From Torreya grandis (Eukaryota; Streptophyta; Pinopsida; Cupressales; Taxaceae): 64,000 bases of DNA. The notes beneath the pieces were generated by a model, which searched no databases, was not told the origin of the DNA, and worked only from the letters and a program-made list of their open reading frames with translations. The translations under genes were made by a program, and so were the position numbers. Below are positions 1-12,700 of this stretch, one piece after another (position 1 is the first letter of the stretch; every line of letters starts with the position of its first letter). Where the stretch lies: the NCBI GenBank assembly GCA_037957365.1, contig JARHVA010000666.1:3126501-3190500 (forward strand), read 5' to 3'.

Positions 1-1626
1 TTAGCTCCCCCTAGTTTTTATTCCCTTAACCATTTCTCGATTCTCATTATCATTGGGAAGGTCTTAACCTCAATCCTATCTTCTTCATTTTTATCCTAGT
101 CAATTTCTAGAATAGGTGATTGTTTTATCTATTCAAATTGTGGATCAGTCACTTGTTCTTCATTATCAAAAATTCCAAAAATATCCATATTTAAATCAAG
201 GGTAATTATTTGTCCTAGGGAGAACTTAGACCACAATCTTCTTCTAACCTTAAATTCATCTAAACAATCCTCCCAATAATCCTCCAATTGGGGAATATGT
301 GAAAACCCTATTCCAAAATCCAAGTTATCCCTAGCAAAGCCTTTACTGTCAAATTGGGATCTGGCTATGAAGCACTAAAAATTGATTTTTTTAAAATCCA
401 CTTCCAAATTCAAAGCATCATATATTGACTAACATGAATAACATCCAAGTTTAATGGAAAAAAATACCAAGTTTCTTTTTCATTAAGAATTTTTTATCCA
501 CATGTACTAATTGTCTTCAGACTTCTATCAACACAAAATGGTCAAAAACATACCTGGGTAACCTCAAAGGTTCACCTTCAAAACCCCCAACTCTAATATA
601 AGTGAACTTGGAAAACTGAATAAAGAAACTATCATAAATCTTGATCAACTACATAGCCTCATCAGCCATCCTTTTATTGATGTTGTTTGTTAATTCATAA
701 GTCATTTTTTTGGTAAAAACATCATTAACCCTCATGTAATTCTCATAGTAATTATGCTTTTGTAATTGTGGGTAATAGTCATAAATTTTGTTGTCCTTAA
801 CCAAGGGCATATGAGGCAGCCCTACCCATTATCTTGTAGATGTTAGGCAATAGAAGAGGTACGAGGACATGTAAAAATATTTATTCTTCAAATAATTCCT
901 TAGACCCAGTTGCAAACATTTAGATATAATTTCTGCCCAGTCCACATATTTCTCTCTTTAGAGGATCACCTATATGATAAAGTACATCCAATCTTCCTAA
1001 TAATATGCCTAAACATTGCCCTTTATTCTATATAGTAACACCATAATATCTTGTACTTTCAGAATCATGTGATTTCTTGTCAATGGTATGGGTAGTCTTG
1101 AACCCCCTTTTTGTAACTTCAATAATCAATTCTTTGCAATCACACTCTTATAAATTACTTTATTTAGTGAAAAATAACCATATGAAGAGGTAATATTGAG
1201 GTCAGAATATAGTTTTTTAGGCAGAATTCTCATCATAGACATTAGGGTTTGTCTATTGATATGAAGTAAAACATTATCATATATAGTTTGGATGCACCTA
1301 TTCTGAGGTTCATATCTATTCATGCATTTTAAAACTAATTCAGGGCATTATACAACCATGGTAAATGTCACATATTTAACCAAACCACTTTCTACTATCT
1401 TCTACATCATAAGATTTGGCACAAGATTTCTAGCCCTTTCCCTAAAATCTTCTAAGTCATATTGAACTAGAGAGGTGTCCCCAATTTTAGTAAGAGAACA
1501 AATGAGACCAGGACCATGTTCATAACCAATACATACATATTTAATGGCTATAGGTTGGAGGATATAATGAAAAAGAAATTGAACTTCTTAAATAATGTTG
1601 GAAACTCAAAAGGATTCTTTTTTCCA
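1..1626 (-). pseudogene. Second copy of the LTR-borne ORF (element I, 3' LTR)
   Basis: This is the 3' LTR counterpart of the decayed frame at 9738-12895. Open segments at 1126-1323 and 129-323 (minus) encode the same protein stretches as the right copy, for example the block starting NRYEPQN and a downstream block with EDYWEDCLDEFKVRRRLW. Stops fall at several shared places, so some decay or read-through predates the copying or reflects parallel mutation. No known domain is recognised. The copy is truncated by the window edge. Confidence 0.6.
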
Positions 1627-2029
1627 ACCAAGTAATGGAAACAACTTATAGTAAGAGTAGAACTCACCTTAAATGTATCTAAAATCACTACAAATTTGAA
1701 CAACAAAAATCTTATACAACCTGTGTTTTTCTCCTTTGCATTGCCCAGTATGTTTGTTTGCTAAATTTGACCTATTCTCTCTTGATACAGACACTAACCA
1801 GGTCAAAGAATTAAACTAAAATAATATGTGCTAAAAATACATGATGAGACGTGAACTCTGACATATGCATCAATGGCAATCATTTTTTATGTGCAATTTT
1901 GATGAGTAATGATTATCTATAACCTCATGAAATTTAAAACTTTCCACTTTATAATGAGTTTTAGATATATTCTCCTCTAAATCTCCCACTAATTTTGACT
2001 TAGAGAAAGCCTCGGGGTGAGATGAGAGT

Positions 2030-2440
2030 ATAGTCATTAAAGCATTGAACTTTTGGAATGTGGTTCAATTTCAAAGTTTGAAGATACGAGATAAACTACA
2101 TAGGCCGATCAATAGTTACATGACTTTCAAGAAACTTTGAATTTTGAAAAAGTGAACAATTGAACCATTAAACGGTTGAACTCTTGAACTCCACTATGAG
2201 GTTCAAGCGATAGGTTCAATGATACATTAATTTATACAAAGGAACTGAGTGAACATGACTCCTTACAAAACATCTGGTATTTGAACTATTAAACCATTAA
2301 ACTTTGAAAAAGGGTTCAAGTTCAATCAAAAGGTTCAAAGACATAATTGAAAAATAAAAAGGGACAAATAGTTTGCTTTGAGAAACATTGAATCATTGAA
2401 CCATTGAACTCTGAGAACGGTTCAAGTTCAAAGTTTCAAT
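2030..2440 (-). repeat. Dense GAACCATTGAAC short repeats in U3 of 3' LTR (element I)
   Basis: About ten degenerate copies of TTGAACCATTGAAC or its complement (GGTTCAA) are scattered over about 400 bp near the LTR start, mirrored by 13300-13730 in the other LTR. Being in U3, they are candidates for regulatory repeats or for slippage products. Confidence 0.6.
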
Positions 2441-2802
2441 TCTTTAGAAATTTTAGACACAAAAGATGATAGGTAGATGAACTTTAAAAATAAAAATTTG
2501 ACTTAATAAACAAAGATACGACCAATAAAGAGAAAATGATAAGTTGACTCTTGCTTAAGGACATTAAAAAAAAATTGAATAAGGGTAACTCAAAAGGAAA
2601 CATTGACTCTGACTAGGGACTAAATTTCATGGAAAAATGTAGAGAACTCAGAAACTTTGGTTTCACATAAACTGAGACACAGAGACAAAAGAAAAGAAGC
2701 AAGATAAACCAAAAATAAGAAAATAAAACACAATATGCAACAAGGGAAAGGCTATGTATGAAATAGGAGACACCTGTTTCACAGTCGATACAACTTAAGA
2801 TC

Positions 2803-4107
2803 CTATCTATTATAGGACAATGGTAAAATAGATCCATCCAAATATTCTAATTTAAAAGAATTAGGACCAAGAATCTGATGAATTTTGAAAAGCCCTTTCC
2901 AAAGTGAATCAAATTTACCATGTGCTCTTTTAGGTTCTCTCCTTTTATCCCATAGCAATACTTCATCTCCTTCCATGAACTTTCTAGGTCTAGGTTTCTG
3001 ATCAAAAATATTTTTAACCCTAGCTTGATGAGCAGTAATCTGATCAACCAGTTCATTCCTCTCCTCAATCTTAGTTAAGTACATAACTCTTTTCTCTAAA
3101 GAATTTTGAAAGTACTGATCTTCAATAATATTTTGTAATTTAGCCACAGATAATTCTAGAGGTAATCATAATTGTGCTTCTATCCCATAAACCAGTTCAA
3201 AAAGTGCCATTCTTATTGCTCTTTTTGAGGTTACCTTGTTAGCCCAGAGTTCTTCGTAAAGTTTCTTATGCCAATCTTTGGGATTATCACTCACCAATTT
3301 CTTCATGATGCCTATCATATTTTTATTACTGGACTCCACTTATCCATTCCCTTGAGGGTAATAATCTAATGAGTGATAAAGAGAGATACTATGCTCATAG
3401 CAGATTGAAGTAAGTTCCATTAAAGAAAAACTGGTAGCATTATCTACCACAAGCTTTTGAGGAACACTAAAACATACCAGTATATTTTCTTTGAAAATAT
3501 TACATATCACTTCTAAAGTGGTTCTCTTCACAGGGGTTGCTTCAACCCATTTCATAAAATAGTCTATTGTTATTAAAATGTATGTATGTCCAACACTTAA
3601 AGAAGGTAAAAGATGCCCAATAAAGTCTAACCCCCATTGTTTGAAAGGTTCTTCAATAATGATAGGCCTCAGAGGCAATGTTTCAAGTTGTGGTCTTTCT
3701 GAAAATGTTTTGCATTTTTCATAATTAACCACCCATTTATATGCATCTTTGAACATACCTAGCAAATAATAATAATTTCTAAGGATTTTGAATCTTGTGA
3801 CTGAAGAAGAGAAATGTCCACCATAGGCTTCATTATGAAAAACTTTCAATAGTTTGTATTGTTGTTCTTTATCTACACACCTCAAAAAGGTTCCTTCTAG
3901 TCCCTTTTTATATAGGACATCACCCCAAATGACATATTTTGCTACTTTTAACCTCAGATTCCTTTTCTCCTTCAGGGATAAGTAACTGGGACAATCTCCA
4001 TAAGTAAGATGGTGTATCATGTTTAGGAACCATGGATCTTGTAATCTCACCAATATGACAGTAGGAAGTTTTTCTTCTTCTTCTTCTTCCTTACTTACAA
4101 CTATCAA
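2803..4107 (-). pseudogene. Integrase of element I (stop-interrupted)
   Basis: The integrase would insert the element's cDNA into the genome. One frame runs through 4107-2803 with stops near 3337 and 3160. From the N-terminus there is an HHCC zinc finger (histidines in the FHNEAYGGH region; the first cysteine of the CC pair seems lost in VNYEKC). The core follows with the first Asp in WGLDFIG, the second in VVDNAT, and the Glu in VESSNK just after a stop. The C-terminal module contains a GDEVLLWDKRRE stretch and ends in a KFDSLWKG...GSILPL segment typical of gypsy integrase tails. No chromodomain is seen. It follows RNase H in the same frame. Confidence 0.85.
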
Positions 4108-4164
4108 TTTTCACAAACCTTGACCTCTAACCAATTTGATTGGCCTAATCTCTAGATCATATTC

Positions 4165-4430
4165 TTAAATTTTAGCAACCCATGTTGCTATATTATTCAT
4201 CCCAATGTCTTGTTGAGTCAGAATGCTTTTCACAGCTGAACTAGGAATAAATACAACTAAATGAGAATGAAGTATATAATATCTAAATTGTTTAACATCC
4301 TTTACTATAGTGAAAGCTTGTTTCTTAGCCAAAGAATATTTAAGTTCATGTTTCTTAAGAGAAACACTCATAAAGGCTATTGAGGATTTTACATTTAATT
4401 TATTTTTATGTAATAAGATATCAAACATGG
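4165..4430 (-). pseudogene. RNase H of element I (gypsy type, next to RT)
   Basis: This is the standard Ty3/gypsy RNase H following RT. An 87-residue open segment contains the motif series SIAFMSVSLKKHELKYSLAKKQ (the A.aSR.L...E.nYs..EKE..A block of plant gypsy elements) and the following FRYYILHSHLVV stretch. It reads in the same frame as integrase downstream. It would remove the RNA strand during reverse transcription. It is now isolated between stops. Confidence 0.75.
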
Positions 4431-4439
4431 TATGTTCTG

Positions 4440-5640
4440 AAGCATAACAGTAAATAATAAAATCTTTTTAGAAATCAAGATTTACCAAAGTAGGTGTTTG
4501 TGCAATCACCTCTTTAATATCTTCAAATGCTTTCTTAGCAGCTTCATTCCATCTAAATGCTTGTTTTTCACTCATCATTCCTACAATATGTTTTGTAATC
4601 TCAAAAAAACCAAGAATGAACCTTCTGATAAAATTGATCTAGCCAAAGAAAGATTTAACTCCAATCTTCTTAGAAGGAAGACTTAGTTGTTGTATTGCTC
4701 TAACTCTTTCTGGGTCAATCTTGATTTCATCCTTTGAAACTAACTGTCCCAATAACTTCCCTTTCGTAACATAGAAAACTAACTTGTTAGGGTTAAGAGA
4801 TATCCCATGACTCTAACACCTTTGCAAAATGATCTCGAGATCCTTCAGATAATCCTCCCTTTTTCTAGAGAAAATACTCAAATCATCAAGATAAATGACA
4901 ATAATTCTATCTTTCAGATCTTTAAAGGATGAATCCATCATCTATTGAAAATTTGCACCAGCGTTAATCAAACCAAAGGGCATATGGTTATAATCAAAGG
5001 TTCCTCGAGGTGTAGAGAAAGTAGTTTTACGTTGGTCAGCTGCAACCATACTTATTTGGTTATAACCTGAGAACCCTACTATCATGGACATCATTTCTGA
5101 CCTAGAAAACAATTTTTAAGATATGATCTATCATAGGTAAGAGATAATTATCATTTAAACTAGCTTGGTTCAAATTCTTGAAATCAACACAAATTCTTCT
5201 TTCTCCATTCTTTTTATGTACTGGAATAATATTTACCACCTAGGTGGAGTGATGAATTGGATAAATAATCCTAGCCTTCAACATCTTGTCAATCTTCTTA
5301 AAGATAGCCTCAGTAACTTTTGGGTTATAATTTCTCAACTTTTACTAAAATGGAGTTGCATTTTCTTTCAAAAGAATATGATGTTGAAACTACCCATGTC
5401 TAAAATATTTAAGATCATCATAGCACCAAGAAAATACATCTTTATAATTAATCAATAGATTAATTAATTCATATTTCTCCTCTGGTGAATAACACCTACC
5501 AATGGAAATCCATTTGGGATTAGTCTCACTTCTAATGTTGATTTTCTCATAATCTTCCACTTTGTTAGGATTCTGGGCAAGTTTGCCTTTAGTATATTCA
5601 TCTTGTCTAGTGAACAAATATTCTAGAGATACCAATCTTT
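4440..5640 (-). pseudogene. Reverse transcriptase of element I (frameshifted, multiple stops)
   Basis: The minus-strand translation shows plant gypsy RT signatures in order. These are an ISIGRCYSPEEKYELINLL-like upstream segment, a CVDFKNLN block, an MPFGLINAGANFQ block, and the catalytic YLDDL around position 4890 followed by IFSRKREDYLKDL and LNPNKLVF. The YLDD core is intact but the frame shifts at least once around 5390 and carries many stops. RT lies downstream of the extra RNase H and upstream of the standard RNase H. Confidence 0.8.
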
Positions 5641-6101
5641 TAGGGATTTTATTTCCCTTTAACTAAATTACATTATCTTTTGAATTGATCCCTGCATCGG
5701 GACTGAATTCTTTACATTCTACTTCAAAACCTTCAAAATAAGTCCCCAAGAACATCTCAATAGTTTTTAAGAATTTTTTGATTTGCTTATTATTCTTAAT
5801 AACTTACCAATTTTCAACATTATCCAAGACATTAGGATGATAGACTAGTTCTATTCTATATGAATCTCTTTTGAAATCAGGTTGTGGGAGAAGAAGAGAA
5901 GCTGATACTACTAGAGAATTGCTCATGTGTTCTGGTCTCTAGGAATTGCTTCAATAGAAAAGACATCAAAATATTCTATCTCATCCCAAACTCTATTTCT
6001 GTAGTGTCTCAATCTATCATTTTTAATTAAAAAATGCTTCTCACCTATTTGATAATTAATTCAACATCTCCTCTTGCCTTGAGTATCTTTACACCCTTTC
6101 T

Positions 6102-6400
6102 TTATACTTCATTTAACCCAAGTAATAAAGCTTCATATGTTTCAGTATTATTAGTGTTTTTAAATTCTAGCTTGAAAGAGTAAGAAAAAATTTCACCTTC
6201 AGGTGAGATTAACACAACCCTTGCTCTTGAACTAGTGGTAGCACAACTGTCATCAAATTTTATGGTCCATAGATCATCTGAATAAATAGAATTCGAGATA
6301 GATTCTTCCTTCAAGTCTTCAAAAGAGAGAAAATAGTTGTTGAATTCACATTCATCAAATAGAATCAAAGACTTAGGATCATCAGAATGGTATACAATAA
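6102..6400 (-). pseudogene. Second, archaeal-type RNase H placed upstream of RT (element I)
   Basis: The segment WTIKFDDSCATTSS...VVLISPEGEIFSYSFKL...NNTETYEALLLGL is the DGS...GAGVVL...NNxAEYEALLLGL signature of the extra RNase H carried by Tat-lineage gypsy elements. The expected DGS reads DDS and AEYEA reads TETYEA, so it is mutated but recognisable. It sits between protease and RT, not after the standard RNase H as in element E of this window. An active copy would have RNase H activity additional to the RT-linked one; the role is inference. Confidence 0.7.
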
Positions 6401-6799
6401 ATTTTCAAGTTCTAGCTTGACTTTCTACTTTTCCACTATAATTATAGCTTCTAACCAATCTAATTTAATCTGCCCACCCAAATCTTTGCAAAAAGTCCTG
6501 CTCAACAACATCCCATAACTAGCAGAGATATCTGCTACCAAGATAGTCAACTTCACTTTTTTATCAGGATAGGTTGCAAGAGCAACTCATGCATCTTTAA
6601 TTTGTCTGAGCAAAGAAATTTGTTTTCCATCCATGGAGTAACATCTACCAAATGTTTTTGTAAGGGATAAGCCTAGGGATTTCGCTAAAGAAGAAGGCAT
6701 TATATTATCAGAAGCACTTGAATTTATGATACAATTATTGAGTTTATGACCATTTATTAACAAAGAAACATAAAATGAGTTGGGCTTCATATCAACCAT
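6400..6799 (-). pseudogene. Aspartic protease of element I (active site mutated)
   Basis: A retropepsin-like segment: LLINGHKLNNCIINSSASDNIMP carries the catalytic triplet position, where the family's D-[ST]-G-A-S reads N-S-S-A-S. Asp to Asn and Gly to Ser are both explained by G-to-A changes. Downstream, a degraded block resembling the plant gypsy ASYGMLLSRTFCKDLGG motif lies near 6500. This protease would cleave the polyprotein; this copy cannot. Confidence 0.7.
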
Positions 6800-7174
6800 T
6801 TAAGGGGTATCATCAGATGAATTGAAGGTCATTCTAAGAGTATGAGTGGGTGATTCAGGTGGAGAAGTAAATAATTGGGCAATGGGAGACCTAGTATTAA
6901 CATTTAATTGACTCTTAGGTTCGGTTTGTGTAGGACCATTTTTGACATATTTAACTAATTTATCAAGTTTTTTGGGTTTCAACCTAAGGTATTTAGCAGG
7001 GGATATTTGAATCTTTGTAGACTTACAAAATTCTAAAATATCAAAAGAAGTCTCATGATCATTTTTATGTAATAATTTATTTTCTTGGGTCTTTAGATTA
7101 GTATTAGAGGTTCTAGTAAAAGGTTCCTTACCTTTAACATGTACTTCTTGAGTATTAGAAAATCTCATATTCTT
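6800..7174 (-). pseudogene. Gag-protease linker of element I
   Basis: A minus-strand open stretch of 122 residues, rich in K, S, T and P, lies between the gag C-terminus and protease in the same frame as both. No domain is recognised. It is probably an unstructured polyprotein linker. Confidence 0.5.
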
Positions 7175-8440
7175 CTAACTTCTAGTAAGGACAGCACATG
7201 AAGGATCTTCAAGAGTAACCAATATTTCACCTCCTCTTTCTAAATCAGACTCATATTCTAGGAAATATATTTTAGAGTCACCAGGTTCCTCAAAGTTCCT
7301 TTTTTCTTTAGTAGCCTCTCCTAACACATCTTGAGTAGCAGTCATTTGAGCATATCTAAGCATCTCCAAACAAGAATTTCCATCATGATCAGTAGTCAAA
7401 TGAAAGGCCCACATGTTACCTCTTCTAGGAGGGACTTCAGTAGTCAACCTTGGTTGTACTAATGTAAGTGGTAATGTCTTGCCAGCATTTGTCTATTGAT
7501 TAAAATTTATCCTACCAATATCTTGATATGGTTGTTGGAACAAAGTACTAGTCTTAGGTAATTATCTTTTTAGGGCAATCATATCATTTACTAGTCTTTG
7601 AACCACAAGATCTATAGAGGATGAGGGTTAAGCATTAAGTATTTGGACTTATTTATTTTATTTTCTAGCCATAATAAGATCATCCTCTAATCCAACTGCC
7701 AAGGATTGTGTGGCTGCTAAATCAACAATTGCACCTCTTCTAAAATAAAAACTTAAATCAGGGGGCATATAATTAATAAAGAAATATTATTGATTCTCAG
7801 CAGTCAACCTTTTAGCAGTAGAAATCTTATGCATAATTATATTTAATTTGGATATAAATTCATTCATTGGTTCATGTATTTCTTTCTTGAGCTGAGTCAA
7901 TTGAGCAAAAAGAGAATGTTCATCTTCTACACTTTTGAACCTATTTTCAAACACAATTTTCATATCATTTCAGTTTATGATTGAGGAAATAGTTAGATGA
8001 TAAAACCATTATACTAAAGTATCAGTTAGGGTTTGCACAAAAAGCCTTATAGCTATATCTTGATGTTGCACACCTAACAAACCACATGATGCTACAAAGG
8101 CACTTAGATGCTCCTCTAGTGATTGTCTTCCATCTCCATTAAATTTGGGTAATTTTTTTTTTGCATTTTTAGGTAAAGGATTCAGGTTGGCCCCTAAATT
8201 TAGAGGTCATATGGTTGCTCCCTAAGGTTGGGCCATTGAAATAAATCTTATGGTAGAAGGAAAGATAGTACCAGAAATAGTTAAGGCTTGACAGACAGAG
8301 GATGTAGAGGGTTTAGGAGCGCTATGAGGTTTACTTCTAGCTTTTCTAACATGGGTAGGAATATAAAGAAAATTTAGGCTTTATAATATTTGAAAAGTAG
8401 GTTCCTCAATTCCCTCTCTTTTCAAAGACCTTGTGTATCT
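7175..8440 (-). pseudogene. Gag of element I (multiple stops)
   Basis: The translation shows a plant gypsy gag: KLPKFNGDGRQSLEEHLSAF, then a WFYHLTISSI block and an FENRFKSVEDEHSLFAQLTQ block around 7900-8150. A C-terminal CxxH...H...C-like knuckle (AFHLTTDHDGNSCLEM, 7370-7420) has its first cysteine lost. Gag forms the particle that packages the RNA. It starts almost directly after the putative primer site at 8445-8466. Stops mostly look like TGG, CAG or CAA turned into TGA, TAG or TAA. Confidence 0.75.
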
Positions 8441-8444
8441 TCTT

Positions 8445-8466
8445 GAATCTAGCTTATGATATTATA
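8445..8466 (-). promoter_or_regulatory. Degenerate primer binding site of element I (Met-tRNA type)
   Basis: On the minus strand this reads TAATATCATAAGCTAGATTC. It matches the initiator-Met primer site TGGTATCAGAGCTAGGTTC with G-to-A transitions and one or two extra bases. If correct, the 5' LTR ends just above it at about 8467, and gag begins right after it. It is degenerate, so only moderately certain. Confidence 0.45.
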
Positions 8467-9144
8467 ACTATTAAATTCTATGTTGTTCTTAATCTCTCTG
8501 CATTTTAGGGGGTTTGATTTCTTACTGCATTTTCTACTTACCTCTTTCTTTGCCTAAGTAACAGTAATCTTAAATTATAGGTTAATTCTTCTTCTTAATC
8601 TAATAATCTACTTGCCCTCCTATAATCATCAATATTCCAATGAGTATGCCAAGCAAAAGTATATAACTAACCGATTATATCTTCCTGCTCATCTTGAAAA
8701 CCAAGATTAAGTTGTAAAATAGGAATTATATTTTCATGTGGAAGCACCATTCGTGTTTCATATTAAGGCAACTAATTTTGCCATAAAGACCTCAATTTTA
8801 TTCCCCAATAGAGTCATCTAAAACTATTGGCTAACAGATTTGTCCTTATCTAAAAATGTTTTATTTTGACTCAAGACCCTTCTTCTTTCAAAAACAAATA
8901 AGTTAAATAAAAAATGGATGAACTGTCAAGAATAGTTTTCCTCTGAATTAAGGTATAGCTCTCTTCAATATTTTCAATGAATTAAAATTATTTTAAACAT
9001 CATGATACACTTTTAACCAAAAAGTGCTTAAATGTTAACTAACATCCATACATAATCATGATATGAATGTGAGATCTTTTTCTATAATAGTAGTGGATAA
9101 TAGAATACACAGATTCTAGTTTTAATAACAATCAAATAGATAAA

Positions 9145-9155
9145 CATATATATAT

Positions 9156-9213
<58 letters not shown>
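9145..9213. repeat. TA/CATA microsatellite
   Basis: A run of (TA)n with embedded CATACATA lies between element I gag and the LTR-borne ORF. It explains the isoleucine/tyrosine-rich minus-strand frame over 9082-9312, which is not a gene. Confidence 0.9.
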
Positions 9214-9215
<2 letters not shown>

Positions 9216-9737
9216 CTGAACTAATAAATGATAAAAACACATACAATGAATTGTCTAATGAAAGAGTAATTACCATATGAAAGAAGATTTTACACAGAAA
9301 ATTCAATTTCAAATACTCAAATGCATAGATCTAAGTATGTAGTAATTGATTCTCCTTTTCATTCACAGATGAAAAATGTTTTAGATAAACATCATATATA
9401 TTATAAACAATAACAGTTCAATTTTAAAATCTCTTATCTCCTTTTCTCTACTATTCTCCCTCCATTTTTAACAACTCAAAATATATATATAGTTGTCCTA
9501 ATTAACCAATCTTTCAAACTAAACCAAACTTAAAGTAACTTTGACTCATATGAGATTTAGTTTTTAAAAATTCAAATAAAGATCAAGTTTTAAATAGAAA
9601 ACCAACTGAATAACTGAATAAAATAAACTATGTAAGTAAAATCATAGCTGAAGTGATGAATTAGAATCTCCATATTTATTGTGTTCGATTAGGTAGGCAC
9701 GTTGAGCTTTTCACTCTTGAAATGTTGTAACAAACTC

Positions 9738-12700
9738 CTAAATTTTTGAGAGATTGGGAATACTAATGTGTTTTACCCTTGATTTCCATATGTTTTCTTC
9801 CCTTCGAATTTTTTTCATCTTCTTCACATGCTCCGAGAGTATGTCAATGCAATGACAAAGAAGTGACTCTACCTTTAAAATCTGAAAGAAATTTTTTGTC
9901 AATAAGTTGTCACTTTCTTTAATGATGTTGATCTTTTCCCTAAAGGATTGAATCATAGTTTTGATATCCTTTTCTAGTTTTCCATCATCCTTTATGTATT
10001 TTACATCAATACATTGTAGATCATGTTGTAATGATTGAGTGAATTTAGTAATTTTTTTATCATTTTTGTGATTTTAATTCATCCTTATCGAGATACTAAA
10101 TTTCTTCATTCTATATTTTTCTTATTTACATATAGTAGATCTTCATCCAAACCTGTTAAATTCTTTTCTGACAAAAAATTTACCATTCCATACTTTTATA
10201 CCTCATCAATTTGGTTCATAACACTCATGTATTTGCCTTCATCTTTTATCCATAAAGCATTTTGTGTCTTCAAATATTTAACAATAATTGTGGTTAGATC
10301 ATATACATTCTTCAGTTTATGAATGTATTCTGTACCTTTTTTGATGATGCCATCCAACCAATCATCAAATACTCTGGTGACCATTTTACTTCTATGTATC
10401 TAACCCAACATCTTTTGATTGACAACAAATTTTAGATCAAAAGATAGGGGCAATTGGGCAATAAGTTGTGGATCTAGATTATGAATGACATCGATGTACT
10501 CTGCCATCGACTGCAAGGTCTGCTTCAACTCCCTTTTGTCTTTTTCATCCTTTTAGGTTTGGCTGACTATCCTTTTGGTAGATAATTCAAGGTGATGTAC
10601 ATCTGTGGCACGTGATGTAGTCCTAAGATCTATCTTTTTAATTGTAAAATCTTAAACTGTAGGATCTTAAACTTCTTCATTAGTTATTGATTGAGCTATT
10701 TCTACACTCTAATTTTTTGTGTTAGGGTTGACATCTACCTTGGATGTTGTTTTTAATTTCTTAGATTTAGGAGTTTTTCTTAAACATTTACTTACCTTGT
10801 CTTTCAATGATAAATAAAATGGGACTATTTTTTTCTTGTTGCTAATTGAGTTTTCTAGCCATTTGAGTGCAGAGGCTGAGACTTCTTTATCAGAATTTGA
10901 TTGATCAAAAGGCATATTTGAAATAGTCATCAGGTCAATAGAATCAAAAGCAATCTTTGTTTAGTATTTTGCACTAACCTCCTCCACCATTGGTGAATCA
11001 TATTTTTTATCACCTATTGCTTCTTCTAAATCCTCTTCAAAATTTAAATCCACAACTATTTTTTTATGAATCTGACTCTTTCTATTGCTTTTCATCCTTG
11101 ATCTGGTAGTACGCAGAGGTAGAATAGTTTTAAGGGCCTGCTTGGATTTTTTGATGACAAGATCCCTTCTAGTTTTTGACTTAGAAGTACCTACATCACA
11201 AATAGCAATAAGCTAGTTAGAGGAGCTTATTGGAGCTGATGATTCAACTATTGATGTACATTACTGGGGAACTTTAGTTTGAGCTCCCTTTAGTTTTCGT
11301 TCCCTAAACCATTTCTCGGTTCTCTTTATCACTGAGAGGGTCTTAACCTCAATCTTATCTTCTTCATTTTTATCCCAGTCAATTTCTAAAATAGTTGATT
11401 GTTTTATCTGTTCAAATTATGGATCAATCACCTGTTCTTCATTATCAAAAATTCTAGAAATGTCTATATTTAAATTAAGGGTAATTATTAGTCTTAGGGA
11501 GAACCTAGACCACAATCTTCTTTTGACCTCGAATTCATCTTAAAAATCCTCCTAATAATTCTCCAATTGAGGAATATGTGAAAACCCTATTCTAAAATCT
11601 AAGTTATCCCTGGTAAAGCCTTTGCTATCAAATTAGGATCTGGTCGTGAAGCACTAAAAATTGAATTTTTTAAAATCCACTTCCAAATTCAAAGCATCAA
11701 ATACTGACTGACATGAATAACATCCAAGCTCAATGGGAAAAAATATACCAAGTTTCTTTTTCATTGGGAATTTTTTATCCACGTGTGTTAATTGTCTGCA
11801 GACTTCTATCAACATAAAATGGTCAAAAACATACATGGGTAACCTAAAAGGTTCACCATCAAAACCCCAAACTCTGATATAAGTGAACTTAAAAAATTTA
11901 ATAAAGAAACTACCATAAATCTTAATCAGCTACATAGCCTCATCAAACATCCTATTATTGATGTTGTTTGCTAATTCATAAGTCATTTTTCTAATTAAAA
12001 CATTATTAACCCTCCTGTAATTCTCATAGTAATTATGCATTTGTAATTGTGGGTAATAGTCATAAATTTTTTTTCCTCAACCAAGGGCGTATGAGGCATC
12101 CCTACCCATTGTCTTATAGATGCCAGATAATAGAAGAGGTACGAGGACATGTAAAAATCTTTATTCCCTAAACAATTACTTAGACCCAGATATAAACATT
12201 TAGCTATAATTTATGCCTAGTCCACATATTGCTCTACTTTGAGGATCACCTGTATGAAAAATTACATCTAGTCTTCCCAATAATATGCCTGAGCATTGCC
12301 CTAGTAACACCACAATATCTTGTACTTTTGAAATCATGTGATTTCTTATCAATGGTATGGGTAGTCTTGAACCCCCTTTTTGGAACTTCAATAATCAATT
12401 CCTTGTGATCACACTCTTGTAAATTACTTTCTTTAGTGAAAATTAACTATAAAAAGAGGTAATATTGAGGTCATAATATGGTTCCTTGGGCAGAATTCTC
12501 ATCACAAACATTAGGGTTTATCTATTGGTATGAAGTAAAAAATTAACATCTATAATTTTGATGCACCAATTTTGAGGTTCATATCTATTTATGCATTCTA
12601 GAACTAATTCAAGGCATTTTACAACCATGGAAAAGGCCACAGGTTTGACCAAATCACTTTCTACTATCTTCTACATCATAGGATTTGGCACAAGATTTCT

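Larger units (their letters stand above)
1..2602 (-). repeat. 3' LTR of element I (partial)
   Basis: This stretch aligns nearly end to end with 11278-13883, offset by about 11270. As element I reads on the minus strand, this is the 3' LTR, beginning (TGTTTCC) at 2602 and running off the window at 1. The internal side at 2603-2620 is only weakly purine-rich on the minus strand. The LTR itself carries coding-like minus-strand frames, described separately. Confidence 0.85.

Noticed and set aside
9082..9312. 76-residue minus-strand frame
   Set aside because: Its core is the translation of a TA microsatellite (alternating Ile/Tyr); no coding signature.
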